This document shows positions 1-11,345 of a stretch of DNA of 25,487 bases, piece by piece (position 1 is the stretch's first letter; each line of letters opens with the position of its first letter). This DNA comes from Paulinella micropora. Lineage: Eukaryota > Cercozoa > Imbricatea > Euglyphida > Paulinellidae. The stretch is taken from positions 1-25,487 of the forward strand of contig WBZZ01004812.1 of NCBI GenBank assembly GCA_019918135.1. The letters are read 5' to 3'. The notes beneath the pieces were generated by a model. It did not search any database and was not told the DNA's origin. It saw nothing but the letters and a program-made list of their open reading frames with translations. A program made the translations under genes and the position numbers.

Positions 1-21
1 GTCACGAAAAGTGTTAATTAC

Positions 22-99
22 TACATACATACATACATACATACATACATACATACATACATACGGACATACATACATACATACATACATACATACATA
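22..99. repeat. (TACA)n microsatellite
   Basis: Tetranucleotide tandem repeat with one interruption near 64-66. ORFs predicted through it are low-complexity translations and are not genes. Confidence 0.95.
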
Positions 100-166
100 A
101 GCGAAATGAACAGTGGTTCCATTCCACGCGCTTCGTTAACGTTCTCAGCCTCAAACTTTTTTCCTG

Positions 167-170
<4 letters not shown>

Positions 171-251
<81 letters not shown>
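171..251. repeat. (CT)n microsatellite
   Basis: Dinucleotide tract interrupted by TTG and TTT near 216-230. The Ser/Leu-rich and Arg/Glu-rich ORFs on the two strands are repeat translations. Confidence 0.95.
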
Positions 252-404
252 AAGGGCCGTTGTCACGAAGTTCTCCTCACTTCTTTAAGTCATATTAACA
301 GTACTTCATTCAGTGTGCTTCTTTCTGGGCCATGATATGTTTCTCATTTGTGTTGAAAGAAGTGGGATGACACGAAAGCTATTATGATGCTCGACGATGA
401 GGTA

Positions 405-471
<67 letters not shown>

Positions 472-1690
472 ATATCGATAGATTAGGTAGATTAGATAGA
501 TTATACTGAGATGTATATGCATGTATGGGTTTCTGTGTAAACACTGTATATGATACGGTATGGAATTTATCACATTCAACTTCTGTATATGTTTGTAGGA
601 AGAGGATGACACAGATCTGGATTATCCGGCCCCCCTGCCACCCGAGCCATGAAAAGATGCCGTCTTCTAATGCCAGTATGACCCCACCGGGCCGTCTTGT
701 TCAGCTCAGGGCCCCACCTGGTCGGCAATTTTGTGGCAGCAGTGGCAGAGAAAACAAATTTGAAGTGCAGCGTTAACGTTCTCAGTCCACTTCATTCTGG
801 AAGTTGCGGGTTTGCTATTGCTATTGATATTGCTATTGATATTGATATTGATATTGATATTGATATTGATATTGATATTGATATTGATATTGATAGTGGA
901 AAGTCGCGACTCTGTGCTTGATTGGACGAGTCGGTCAGTAGTCAGTCTTATCCTCATGACATGGCTCGGTCGGTATCATCATGCTCATTCTGCTGCAGTC
1001 TAAGGATCTTCAACCTCTGAAAGTCTGGGTCCCAGTCTAGTGAACATTGAGCTCAGGCAAATGTCTAGAACTTGAATATGCTTTCATTGAGCAGAGTCTC
1101 TTCAAAGGTTTCAAGTAGCTTCTGCATCGACCGCCTCTCAATTTCTATGGGATCATTCCGAGTAGGCTCTACGAAAATCGTCAGTGCGTTATATTGCCCC
1201 CGGTACAGGGTCAACCTCGTTCAAGTCTCAGGCTGACTCCCGTAAGTACTACGTACTGAGGCCGCCTGAGCCGGGCATGGTAGGCTAACTCAGACACGGT
1301 GAAGCAATTTTCGATTCAACCTGGTCATGACTAACCCACTGTCAGAGGCTGCTGCCACATAGGTCCTGACTGGAGTAGCACCGACTCCAAGGCACGGTGT
1401 CACGGCCCGGTGTGTCCGAGAGCAATTTAAATTTTCAAGTGCAATGAGTTGAAGTGACTTGAGATACCGTAGTGACAAAAATATAGAGGTACTTCTGTCT
1501 CATCCGCCATGACAAGTGACTCGGAGGTGACACTGAATCAGCAGTGAACGATATTCTTGGCAATAAATTGTTACAATGTATTGAACTCAACACTGGCATT
1601 TCAATTTTATTTTACTGGCCCGTGGCATTTACCTAATACTAAGCCGATTATCGGTTGATCACTATAAGTATCATCATAATTTAGATATTA
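252..1690. other. non-coding host DNA with two short tandem repeats
   Basis: No gene is supported. The stretch holds a (TATC)n tract at 402-472 and a hexamer tract (GATATT)n at 814-894. The remaining ORFs are under 85 codons, show no recognisable motif and mostly run through repeats. From about 900 to 1,690 the sequence is of mixed composition and I see nothing identifiable. Confidence 0.7.
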
Positions 1691-1694
1691 TTGC

Positions 1695-1994
1695 TGCGGA
1701 CGTTCAGATGGGCCGCAAAGTCAACTACCAAAATTGAATCATAAGTTAATGTTCAGATTTTGGATTAGTGCCACTGCAGTTCAGAATTCAAATTAGCAGG
1801 TCACGGTGATTTAAGGGCTACTAGGCAATTCCGTCCCCAAAACTTCGTGCCATCAATTAAATCAAGTTTGGCAAAATGTTACCGTTAAACTTGATGAACT
1901 AATTTGAATTCTGAACACTAATCAAAATCTGAAGCTGAGATTAATTCAAGATGATTTTATGGTTGGCTTTGCCATCATCATCTGAACGTCCGCA
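1695..1994. mobile_element. MITE-like non-autonomous DNA transposon (300 bp)
   Basis: The ends are inverted copies: the left end starts TGCGGACGTTCAGATG and the right end closes with CATCTGAACGTCCGCA. Inward similarity continues imperfectly for about 100 bp on each side; for example TTCAGAATTCAAATTAG near 1,780 is mirrored near 1,900. There is no coding capacity. The long imperfect stem and small size fit a miniature inverted-repeat element. I could not identify a clear target-site duplication, so the superfamily is undetermined. Confidence 0.8.
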
Positions 1995-3314
1995 CAAGAA
2001 TGCTTACTACGCAGGAACCATCATACTTATTTTTTTTTAATGTAATATTCAAAGTAATCACTTAAATAAATTATATCGTACATTGAAATTAACTTGAGTG
2101 AAAACTAAACGGTCATTTATTAGCATTTTGATGGGCAGCTAACTACATATGCATTATTAACTTATTAGCTCTCGAACCAAACTCTAGGGTTGCTGCTCTG
2201 CCTTTTCTTTTTTTTCTAACATTATTAATAAAACTGAGGTGTCAGAGTCACTGTCTGTTGCATTCTGCTGTCGGCCGCTGAGCACTGTGACAATTGCTAC
2301 AATCCTGGCCCCAGTCCCGCTTAACGTCCTGGTGAATAGGTAGTTACCGATCCGATAGATGGTTAATAGATTCTGAATACTCATTAACATTGTGACTGCC
2401 GACCTTTTAATCAAGCAGCTGCGGTTCCCCGCCGGGGCCGGGGGACTAAGTTAAAGTTAAAGCTGAGCCGTGTCAAATCGATACCGGCCGCCGACACGGT
2501 GATACATGTTTTGGTATGCATAAGATCCTTAGTGAGGACGTAATAGTAATGCTCATATATGTATATAATAGCTAGCGCAATCTCAGGCAGTATTGGTTCA
2601 CGTCAATTGAGTGGAAGCGTCGGAGATTGGGTTTGCCAGTAACCGTTCTATTTACGGAAAATTTCACGCCGCAAAACCGCTTCTGCGCCGGCAACCCATA
2701 TTCTATTGTCCGATCATATTATTACCTTAGAAAGTTGCAATCGGTTCGATAGGCTCAGGATCTAACTAGGCGTCCCCCAGTACTACAGTTCAACTCAAAT
2801 ATTTACTAAACCAAGGTTATTAGATCCCGCCCTCAGATCAAATTAAATCTACCGCCCTAAAAGGTAATGATATGATAGAAATATGCAATACCTAAAAAGG
2901 ATAGCCACCAGTACCAGAAATATCATAATAACTCGTAAATTATTAACAGTACTAATATTAAGGGCCGATATGACTAATTACCCTCCCACTTCCTAAGCCC
3001 CCCCCCCCCCTAATTAGGAATGAAGGCCCGCAATGAAACTAACAATCACCGTTACGTGGCATAATGATTAATACTACCCCTTGTCCATGACTCGACGCCC
3101 AGTGTCACGGTCAAACGTACCTCCCGGAGCAGAAGAATAGTAATACGATGCTCGGCCGCCGCTGTAATGACCAACACCGCCAACGCCGCCAATTCCGCGC
3201 AGATCACCATCGAGAAGTCCTGGTCCCCTGCCCTTTCGTACTTCAACTCCTGATCCCCTTCTCCTTCTCGATCATATCCTCGTCGGAGTCCGAAGGGTCC
3301 AACAGTTGCTCACA
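1995..3314. other. non-coding host DNA
   Basis: No gene is supported. The only notable local features are a run of 13 C at 2998-3010 and short AT-rich stretches. Small ORFs on either strand have no motif and no codon bias I can recognise. A part of this could be the 3' untranslated region of the glycine-rich gene that ends at 3,315. Confidence 0.6.
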
Positions 3315-4333
3315 CTAGCAATAATAGGCGGTGATTTGAATAAATCCATCTCCGCCAGCGCCGCTAAATGCTCCGGGAACGTTTTCAATTCCACTCTGCA
3401 CGTAAATACCGCCAGTTCCGACATTGTACATGAAGGTGGTACCCATGGCGAAAGGACCATAGATAATTACATCAAAACATCCGCCTGCGCCACCCCCGCC
3501 ACCGTATTGGCCGCCACCACCTCCACCTAGAACAGCAATGTCAGGTTGGATGATCATAACATGAACACTGGTTAGATGTTAAATGATAATTATAGAAGAA
3601 ATATTCTGCTGACATTGTATCCGCATATAAGTACCTCCCATTTTTCCATCTTGTGCGAAGGTTCCAGATTCACCGTTAACTCCATCAGTACCCAGGCCTC
3701 CGCCGCCAAGAAAGCAACCATTTCCTCCGGCACCGCCAGCTTGTGAAGCAGAAGTATCCGGAATCCCTCCGCTCCCACCTCGACCAGCCACTCCCATCGC
3801 GCCAGCTGGGATAGTAGCAGTGCCTCCTGCTCCAGGGAGACCATTACCTCCAGTAGTAGGGCCGCCCATGCCACCTCCAGCAGTGAAGATCCCAGGAGTG
3901 GAGACCGCAGCAGTGGTCGAAAAAGTGGTGTCATCGCCATCTACTCCAGCTTCGGCGTCAGCATAATAGGTACTTCCCGATCCCCCTGCACCCTGGGCTT
4001 TTACAGAGATGTATGTCGCGCCGACAGGGACCATGAAACTACCTTGTCCGGGCGCACTCACTAAAAAAAAGGTGGGTGCTGCACCAGCAAGCAAAACATA
4101 CAACATACACGTGAAAATTCAGGAAAACATAGAAAGCTAGTTGCAGTATGTGCCACTTGAAAATTCATAGTACCTTTACAAACTGCTGCGGTGTTGCTGC
4201 TATCTCCTTGTTTCGACGCCTTGCTATTTCCCATCGCTCCCATACCATCTGCCTTGCCAGACTTGCCATCTCCCAACGCTTCCATATCGTCTGCTTTCAT
4301 CTCTTTACCACCCTTTTTTGCCACCTGCAGCAT
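3315..4333 (-). CDS. glycine-rich protein, three exons (host gene)
   Basis: Minus-strand gene read as exons 4333-4174, 4060-3635 and 3526-3315, about 265 codons. The two introns are 113 and 108 nt. Both begin GTACT and end TAG after pyrimidine-rich stretches, and both split a codon after its first base, so the three exons join in frame. Exon 1 encodes a Lys/Gly/Asp/Met-rich segment. Exons 2 and 3 encode a glycine-rich domain that opens with a beta-strand-like segment (SFMVPVGATYISVKAQGAGG) and closes with GAGGDGFIQIT, with long GGGG runs between. This resembles the Gly-rich beta-roll domains seen in secreted or surface proteins of protists and in some viral or phage proteins. The ATG at 4333 is the first in frame, but a CAG just inside it could be a splice acceptor, in which case exon 1 begins further upstream. 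Function is unknown. Confidence 0.65.
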
Positions 4334-4365
4334 CAATTCGGAGAAGTGGGGACAAAAATCAGACG

Positions 4366-4594
4366 TGGTAGTAGTAGTAGTAGTAGTAGTAGTAGAAGTA
4401 GTAGTAGAAGTAGTAGTAGAAGTAGTAGTAGTCTAAATGATAGTAGTAGTAGTAGTGAGAAGTAGTAGAAGTAGTAGTAGTTGAAATGATAGTAGTAGTG
4501 GTAGAAGTAGTAGTAGTAGAAGTAGTAGTAGAAGTAGTAGTTGTAGTAGTAGGAGTAGTAGTAGAAGTAGTAGTAGTAGCAGTAGTTGAAATGA

Positions 4595-4630
<36 letters not shown>

Positions 4631-4754
4631 ATAGTAGTAGTAGTGATAGTAATATATAGCAAGAGTAGTAGTAGTAGCAGTAGTGGTAATAGTAGTGGTA
4701 GTAGTAGTAGATAGTAGTAATAGAAGTAGTAGTAGTAGTAGTAGTATATAGCAA

Positions 4755-4789
<35 letters not shown>

Positions 4790-5121
4790 TAGCAGAAAAT
4801 AAAATTATAGAAAAAAATTAAGCGTAAAAAATAGTAGTGGAAGTAGTAGACGTAGTAGTTGTAGTAGTAGTTGAAATGATAGTAGTAGTGGTAGAAGTAG
4901 TAGTATATAGTAGTAGAAGTAGTAGTAGAAGTGGTAGTAGTATATAGCAATAGCAGTAGTGGTAGTAGTAGTATATAGCAAGAGTAGTATAGTAGAAGTA
5001 GTAGTGGTAGAAGTACTAGTAGTAGCAGTACTAGTACTAGTAGTAGTAGAAGTAATAGTAGTAGTTGAAATGATAGTAGTGGTAGAAGTAGTAGTAGAAG
5101 TAGTAGTATATAGCAGTAGTG

Positions 5122-5154
<33 letters not shown>

Positions 5155-5337
5155 ATAGTGGTAGAAGTAGTGGTAGAAGAAGTAGTGGTAGTAGTACAGG
5201 TAGTAGTAGTACTAGTAGTGGCACTACCAGTAGTAGCAGTTCTAGTAGTAGTAGCACTAGTAGTAGTAGTACTAGTAGAAGTAGTACTAGTAATAGTAGG
5301 TAATAGTAGTAGTAGTGTAGTAGTAGTGGTAGTAATG
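4366..5337. repeat. imperfect (GTA)n array of about 1 kb
   Basis: An almost continuous AGT/GTA trinucleotide array with GAA, GGT and ATA variants. A longer phrase recurs inside it: a TTGAAATGATAGTAG core appears near 4,480, 4,585, 4,870 and 5,065, and TATATAGCA phrases appear several times, so the array has higher-order structure. Long ORFs rich in Tyr/Thr/Leu or Ser/Val are repeat translations. It may lie in an intron if the exon suggested at 5,430-5,616 belongs to the glycine-rich gene. Confidence 0.9.
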
Positions 5338-5429
5338 ACTTGATAATATTTTAAAAGCATTTATCACCAACTTACATGAGCACGGGTTGTGATATATTTA
5401 TTTTGTAATATATTATATATGATATTTAA

Positions 5430-5616
5430 TACCAAGCAGCTGACAGAAGCTGTGTGGTTGCATGTGGATGTATGGCAACCTCTAGATTTGAGGAAGCAGC
5501 GTCGACGTCGTTTTGCTTAAGAACGGGGTAGAGCGCCGAAGCTCCGAGGATCACACACGTCATGATCACTGCGATCGCCGTCACCTTCCAGGAGCCGTGA
5601 CGACGCTTAAGATTGC
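5430..5616 (-). CDS. possible exon encoding a membrane anchor or signal segment
   Basis: On the minus strand, after a candidate splice acceptor (CACAG at 5621-5617), an open segment encodes a basic patch (LKRRHGSWK), a hydrophobic stretch (TAIAVIMTCVILGASALY) and a polar tail. This is the layout of a signal peptide or type II anchor. It lies upstream, in transcription order, of the glycine-rich gene. A GAG/GTTGCC donor near 5,480 would join in phase with the acceptor inside the first codons of that gene, but the donor is a weak match. No cDNA support is available; this could be chance. Confidence 0.3.
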
Positions 5617-6466
5617 CTGTGCATGTACAGGCATATGATAGGTATGATGCGTATCGAAATGATAGAATCACAAGCGAGCTGCCCGATTCCTTCCTCATTC
5701 CTTGATAAGTTGATTCCTTCCTCATTCCTTGATTCCTGTGCAGCTGAGTGCAACTTAACCTACATACATCGAACGTGTGGTGTTACTAGTTAACTCCAGA
5801 TTTGATTAGCGCCTAGCAGTACTACAAGTGGTATGCCAATGATGGATCCTGAATCCGAATGTATCATGATCATGCCATGATGGGTTCTAGATCTGATACA
5901 TTGAATTCCGATTCCATGAGTACCAGTTTGCAGCTCCAGACTTGATTCAAGCTCATGAGCGCCCTCGCGATCGCATGCCAAACGCGAAGTCTCCATCTTT
6001 CTCTGCGTCGGGTTGCAATTCAGATCTGGTTGGGATTGGATCGGAACGTTGGGGGTCGGGGTTGGGGTTGGGGGTTGGGGTTGAGGTTGGGGGTTGTTGA
6101 AAAAGAATTTGATTCAAATTTTTGGACCCAAGACCTCCAAAAACCAGGAAAACCTGGAAAGTTGATCTTTTCCCAAAACGAGCGCTGACAATTGGTAATT
6201 GGGTATTGTCGCCAATCCAAAAAACAGCTATTTGGACCCGGCTCTGAAGTGGGTAAAAATCAGAAAGAAAAGCCACTGCCCGTGAAGTTCAGAGTTGGGA
6301 GACTTGCAAGGACAATTTTTGGAACCCCACACATTGTAGTTGGGTCTTTGACGTTTCAGGGTTTTCACAGTTCTTTTGAACTTACTTTCCTGACTTTCAC
6401 ATTGGAGTCTCATTGGATCAAAGAATGCTACTCTAGCCAAGTTGACTGCAGACTTCTGCAGTGAGG
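5617..6466. other. non-coding host DNA with short repeats
   Basis: No gene is supported. A repeat of about 21 bp based on GATTCCTTCCTCATTCCTTG occurs twice near 5,687-5,735. The phrase CTCCAGAYTTGATT occurs near 5,790 and 5,934. A G-rich tract is listed separately. ORFs of up to 107 codons here have no recognisable domain. Confidence 0.55.
6048..6099 (+). repeat. G-rich GGGGTTG tract, G-quadruplex candidate
   Basis: At least six G runs of four or five are separated by short TT-containing spacers on the plus strand. The spacing satisfies the usual intramolecular G4 pattern. It resembles telomere-type GGGGTT repeats but is short, internal and irregular. Confidence 0.75.
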
Positions 6467-6534
<68 letters not shown>

Positions 6535-6579
6535 CATAGCGCGAGCGAGCGAGGGAGCGAGCGAGCGAGCGAGCGAGCG

Positions 6580-6626
<47 letters not shown>

Positions 6627-6700
6627 ACGAAAGAAAGAAAGAAAGAGATAGAAAGAACGAAAGAAAGAAAGAAAGAAGGAGAGAGAGAGAGAAGGGGGGG
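6467..6700. repeat. composite microsatellite: (TATC)n, (GCGA)n, (GA)n, (GAAA)n
   Basis: Four simple-repeat tracts lie end to end and close in a run of G near 6,695-6,702. ORFs spanning them (Tyr-Leu-Ser, Ser-Glu-Arg or Arg-Glu repeats) are repeat translations. Confidence 0.95.
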
Positions 6701-6702
6701 GG

Positions 6703-7422
6703 AGGTCTGTTGGAGGTGGTTAGTACTTATGCTCATGCTTCCTAAAGCACGAGCCAAATCAAGTTGTCCGACTCGCCTGCTTCATTGTCCTTAATCATTG
6801 CTCCAACCTTTGCGTTGCGTTTCCATGATCCTCGATTATGCCTACAGACAAGCGGAATTTTCCATTATCATCGATGGTAGACTTCATACCAGGTCAAAGT
6901 GACTTACACACATTATTGACTTTGTGGTGTTTCTCATTTGATTATGTTGAGATACCACACTGTTCTGAGCACGTCGGTTGAACGCCTTTCTCGAGCTTTT
7001 AGACGGCATCTTCAGGAGTGTCATCACAGTGACTACTGTTGCTCGAGGAATCTGAGATCGAAGTCGAGTTGAATGATTTTTGCCACTCCAAGTTGGAAAT
7101 AGATGCGCCAACATTGCCTAGTCTTCACTGAGTTGGATATTGCCATAATAGTATCTTTTGCTAAGCTTATGCGGACATATTTATTTTTTTCTGAGATATT
7201 TTTCTCACTGGAGTCAACCCATATGCCTGAGATTTCAAAGCCACTGACTGTATTGCCGAAGGATATGAATTACATAAAAGTGTGGCCACACAACTTAATA
7301 CCTTCAAGGAAAAGTCAGAGTCACGGACGGCGGACTGTAGTTGAATCAATTTGAAACCGGCTCAGCTCAAGTTGATGTTAATAATCCTACCCTGTAGAAA
7401 TAAATCAAAAATAGGGATGGAG
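6703..7422. other. non-coding host DNA left of the transposon
   Basis: No gene is supported. ORFs of 60 to 83 codons on both strands lack motifs. No repeats of note. Confidence 0.5.
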
Positions 7423-9195
7423 TATCGAAATGAATACCGTACCGGACCGAAGATGATTATTAATATATATTGTGTTAAACTTTTTTCAAGTTTATACTTC
7501 AAGCCAAGTTTTACTTCAAGTTTACGTTGGATTGTCAAACTTCAAGTTGGTATTAAGTCCGAGTTATGACTCTGGCATTTCAAGTCTGTAGGCGGAGGCT
7601 ACTGTTTGACTGAACGGAAGTTGAGTGGCAGCCTACGGTTCACTTTTATTAAGTCACAATTAGAAGTAACGGTTACTGCGGAATATTATAGTTCATAGTC
7701 AATTGTGCCCGTTACACTATGAAAGTTATTCATTGTGTACTGGACCATCATAGTAACATTGAGTAGCAGTTACAATTACTCGCGCACTTAGTCAGAAGTT
7801 TAGTTCACTGCTGTCTGGTAGTTCGATGAGTTCTGAGTGGAGTCAGTGATGCCTTCGGATTAAAGGCATGGGTTAGTGTCTGTATGCAACCTGACTTCTA
7901 ACGGAGTCTTCCGGCGAACCGCAGTGAAAGGTGAGGTATTAATAAGGTCCGTGTGTGGCTCGGACCGGTCTATACCTGTAGTATCAACGGTTATGAGCTG
8001 AGCCTTGGGAAAATGGTTTATTACAGCAATACGCAAACTGGAACTTGAACAGTTTTTATCTCACGCACCTGTCTATGACGATATTAATATTACCGAATGT
8101 AGGCATCACCCCCCGCCGGGATAGCAGGTAAAAATACACTTTTTCCAGTATCGTTTGTCCGATTGGACCTAATGCCATTTTATTCCTGGTCTGTTGTCGT
8201 TTTATTTTTCGGCTTTACTGAGCTAAACATATGCAACAACGAGACATCATTCTCATCTTTTGAGGACTGTGTTTGGTTGTATTACCGACTTTCAACTTTA
8301 TACGAGCTATCACTGGGGGCCGCATTACATTTGTATCAGACTGAGCACTTTAACGACCGGCCAAAATCATCACAGTTGACTTCAAGTTTCACTCTTTTTG
8401 GCAGGTCCGTTAGATTGAGGCTCCTCTCGACGTTTCGAGTCTTTTGGTAAATTTTTTTTGAACTTCCCTGACCCGAGTCGGAAATATTTTGAGGTTAAAA
8501 TTATGACAGCCGTGTGAGTATTCAATTGAATGCCCGTTGGTAATTTCCTCGCAGGGGGTTAGTCAAGACTTACAATTCACTCGGAATTTCCCTATATTTT
8601 TCAGCTGAAGAGTACTCTGGATCGGTCGATTTCAGTTCAACTTATTCAGTCAGTAGTATACTTGCATGACTGAGTCTGTTTGTCCCTTGCGAAACAATCA
8701 TGTGACAAATTATTCTGAGAACTACTAGGCTAGTGATGAAGTTGAAGAAGATTTCGAGTTGGTAAGAGTTGTGTTGCAGTGCAGACTCAGGCCCCGATTT
8801 TCAAGTCAGTCTGACTCACCAAAAATGAAGTAAAAAGAACTGAAGTCTACCACTTTTCCATGGAATTGCTAAGTTTCGACCTATCAATATTATTTCCTAT
8901 GACTGCATATGGAACCGGAAAAAGGCGTCCAGGTGGGGGAAAACGTAGATATGGGAGGAAAAGGCAATAGTTAACATTTTCTAAAAAGCTAACCGGTAAA
9001 GGGAAATAAATTGATCTGTTAACGGCAGTTGAAAACGTAACAACTACAAGTTATGACAGTTGATAAATAAACGGAAAAATGAAGTAACGGAACTAAAAAT
9101 AGAAGTGTAAACTTGAAGTATAACTTGAAGTATAAACTTGAAGAAAGTTTAACACAATATTAATAATTCGGTCCGGTACGGTATTCATTCCGATA
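7423..9195. mobile_element. non-autonomous DNA transposon, about 1.8 kb, long TIRs
   Basis: The two ends are inverted copies over about 95 bp. Both read inward as TATCGRAATGAATACCGTAC, then CGGACCGAA, then ATTATTAATAT and TTGTGTTAAACTTT, followed by several ACTTCAAGTTT subterminal repeats (left 7423-7524, right 9102-9195 reversed). A TA dinucleotide sits at each outer edge and could be a TA target duplication, as in Tc1/mariner-like elements, though the TIR itself is not one I can assign. The interior has only short motif-less ORFs, such as 8163-8450, so no transposase is encoded. The right TIR overlaps the end of the TPR reading frame. Confidence 0.8.
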
Positions 9196-10365
9196 AATAT
9201 CTGCCGCAAAGAGCCTCGGCCTCCGCCAGCTTGCCCTGCTCGACCAGAAACCTGACCAGGCTTCTGACAGAAGCCAACGTGTCTGGGTGCTGAAGCCCAT
9301 GCTTCCTCTCGTTTGCTTGCAGTTCCCTGCGGTAGAGAGCCTCAGCCTCCGCCAGCTTGCTCTGATCCTCTGCCAGCTTGTTCTGGTTCTCCAGCACGGC
9401 GGCCAGGTTCCACACGGAAGTCAATGTGTCTGGGTTCTCGGCCCCGAGCGCCTTTTCTCGTCCTTGCAGAGCCCTGCGAAACAGAGGCTCGGCCTCCGCC
9501 AGCTTGCCCTGCCTGTGCAGCAACGAGCCAAGCGTGCCCTGCTTGTACAGCAACGAGCCCAGGTTGTTGGCCAAAGTCAACGTGGACGGGTTCCCAGCTC
9601 CGAGCGTCTTTTCCATCGCTTGCAGAGCCCTGCGGTACAGAGGCTCGGCCTCCGCCAGCTTGCCCTGCTGCTCCAGACACACGCCCAGGTTGCAGACCGA
9701 AGTGAACGTGGATGGGTGCCCGGCCCCGAGCTCCTTCTCCTCTGCTTGCAGAAGACTGCGGAACAGAGGCTCCGCCTCCGCCAGCTTGCCCTGCTTACGC
9801 AGCATGCCGGCTAGGTTGTTGACTAAAGCCAACGTTACCCGCCCGAACGTCTTCTCTCTTGCTTGCAGAGCCTTGCGCAGCAGAGCCTTGCGCAGCAGAG
9901 CCTCGGCCTCCGCCAGCTGGCCCTGCTCAGTCAGCAAGCTGGCCAGGTTGTTGACAGAAGCCAACGTGTCTGGGTGCTCGGCCCCGAGCGTTTTCTCTGA
10001 TCCTTGCAGAGCCCTGCGGTACAGAGGCTCGGCCTTCGCCAGCTTGCCCTGCTTGAGCAGCACGCCGGCTAGGTTGTTGATCGAAATCAACGTGCCCGGG
10101 TGCTCGGGCCCGAGCGTCTTCTCCCTCGCTTCCAAGGCACGCCGAAGAAACTCCTCTGCTTCCTTAAGGTCACCCAGTTCTTGAAGCAGTCTGCCCACGT
10201 TATTCATGAGCGTTAAAGTGGCTTCGTCTTGTTTGCCTTCCCTAGCCTTGAGCGCGTCACGAGCCGCCTGCACTACCCAGGCCCGCATCTCAGCCAGCAC
10301 GGCCTTGTTCAGCTCATGCGCCCCGCCTTGCATCCCTTCCACCTGGGCCAAGATTTCTTCTTGGT
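9185..10365 (-). CDS. TPR (kinesin light chain-like) part of a ZnF/TIR-like/TPR gene
   Basis: This open frame encodes eight tandem tetratricopeptide repeats of about 42 residues with the pattern TL-x3-NNLA-x2-L-x2-QGKLAEAEPLYRRAL-x4-EKTLG-x-EHPD, typical of the kinesin light chain/TPR_10-12 family; the repeats act as protein-binding scaffolds. It follows the TIR-like part directly but in a different frame. The frames cross near CCC at 10366-10368, where one surplus base would explain the shift, and the sequence continues sensibly across it. Small in-frame duplications are visible: LLRKA twice in repeat 3, GSLL twice in repeat 6, and KLAE-x2 in repeat 7. Repeat 3 lacks the usual EHPD. The stop codon (TGA) lies in the TIR of the neighbouring transposon, so the C-terminus may be shortened. 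Confidence 0.8.
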
Positions 10366-11345
10366 CCCTCCTTCTTGCCCGCCTCCGCTTTCTTGACGTC
10401 GATTTTGGAGAGCGACTCTAAAATAGAATCGAAATCGTTCACAAGCACCTTTTGTAACTCCTTGGCCTCTGTGGGAGAGAGACAAATTTTGAACGAGGCT
10501 TTGGTCACCCGCGTGCAGAATATTTCCCATAGACACCATGAGCGAGTCAGGGGCACAGGGTTGCTCCAGGGGGAGAGAATCAGCACCGTTCGGCCGATCG
10601 TCTTGACGTTCTCCCGAAACGCCTTGAACCAGAAGCCCGGATGCACCGTGGAGGTCTGGTGCTGGTTCACTGTGAATATGTCAAACCAAAGAAAGGTCTG
10701 ACTTCTCACGTTGTCTTTGTCGGGCCAGTGAGCAGCAATAGCCTCTATCACTTGCTTAAATGTGTACTTCCAGGCGTGGGAAAGAAACACAGTGGCGGTC
10801 GCCACGCCGGCGCGGTCTTGCGGGTCCCGCGACCGGGCCAGCAGCTCCACGTAGGAGCATTTCTTGTCCGCGGTGGCGGGCTTGACCTGATCACGCACCA
10901 CGTCCTCGGTGGTGGCGCCCGCAGCCAGGCCCGCGGTCTGCCAGCGCTGGTACGTGGCCAGCAGCAGCGACACCGAAACACCGAGCTTCGGGATCGGGGA
11001 GCTCGCCTCCTTGGCCTCGTGCGGCGCTGGGTGAGTGGGCGATGTAGCCGCGACGGCGGCGGCCTGGCAGGTCAAGGTCTCTGCTCGCATCACAGGCGCA
11101 ACAGCAGGCTTGGACGATGTGCACATACCACATGCGGAGACGTCGCTGCCGTTCAAGTAGGTGCACTGAATGCAAGCCCACTTCTCGACCTCGGTCTGTC
11201 CTTGATCGAACCGCTGCCCTTTCGCCTCCCCAGCCCGACACAGTAAAGACAACTTCTTGGCCTCCGCCGTCTCCTCGTCCTCGTCCTCGTCCTCCTCCTC
11301 GTCCTCCTGCTCCTCCATCGGTTCTACCGCGGTCTGCTTTGTGTC
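10366..11345 (-). CDS. acidic segment, RanBP2 zinc finger and TIR-like domain
   Basis: The exon begins after a good acceptor (CTTGTTCAG, AG at 11347-11346). It encodes an Asp/Glu-rich run, then a RanBP2-type zinc finger (WACIQCTYLNGSDVSACGMC, a C-x2-C-x10-C-x2-C pattern, near 11,115-11,185). A domain with FLSHAWKY (near 10,785), FWFDIFTVNQH (near 10,670) and RSWCLWEIF (near 10,525) follows. That trio is typical of the TIR-like effector or signalling domain found next to TPR arrays in many algae and oomycetes. With the TPRs downstream this gives a receptor-like architecture: binding fingers, an effector domain, and a repeat sensor. An immune or NLR-like role is inference by architecture only. 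The frame breaks at the junction with the TPR part. Confidence 0.75.

Noticed and set aside
4366..5337. CRISPR-like array
   Set aside because: The repeats are a trinucleotide microsatellite with no unique spacers, and the context is eukaryotic.
4333..5360. Long Tyr/Thr/Leu-, Ser- or Val-rich ORFs on both strands
   Set aside because: They are translations of the (GTA)n array and have no complex sequence.
8163..8450. 95-codon ORF inside the transposon as a transposase
   Set aside because: Too short, with no DDE or zinc-finger motif; probably chance.
9287..10184. Plus-strand ORFs of up to 268 codons opposite the TPR repeats
   Set aside because: The minus strand encodes well-formed TPR repeats; the plus-strand frames are shadows with a repeat pattern of the same period.
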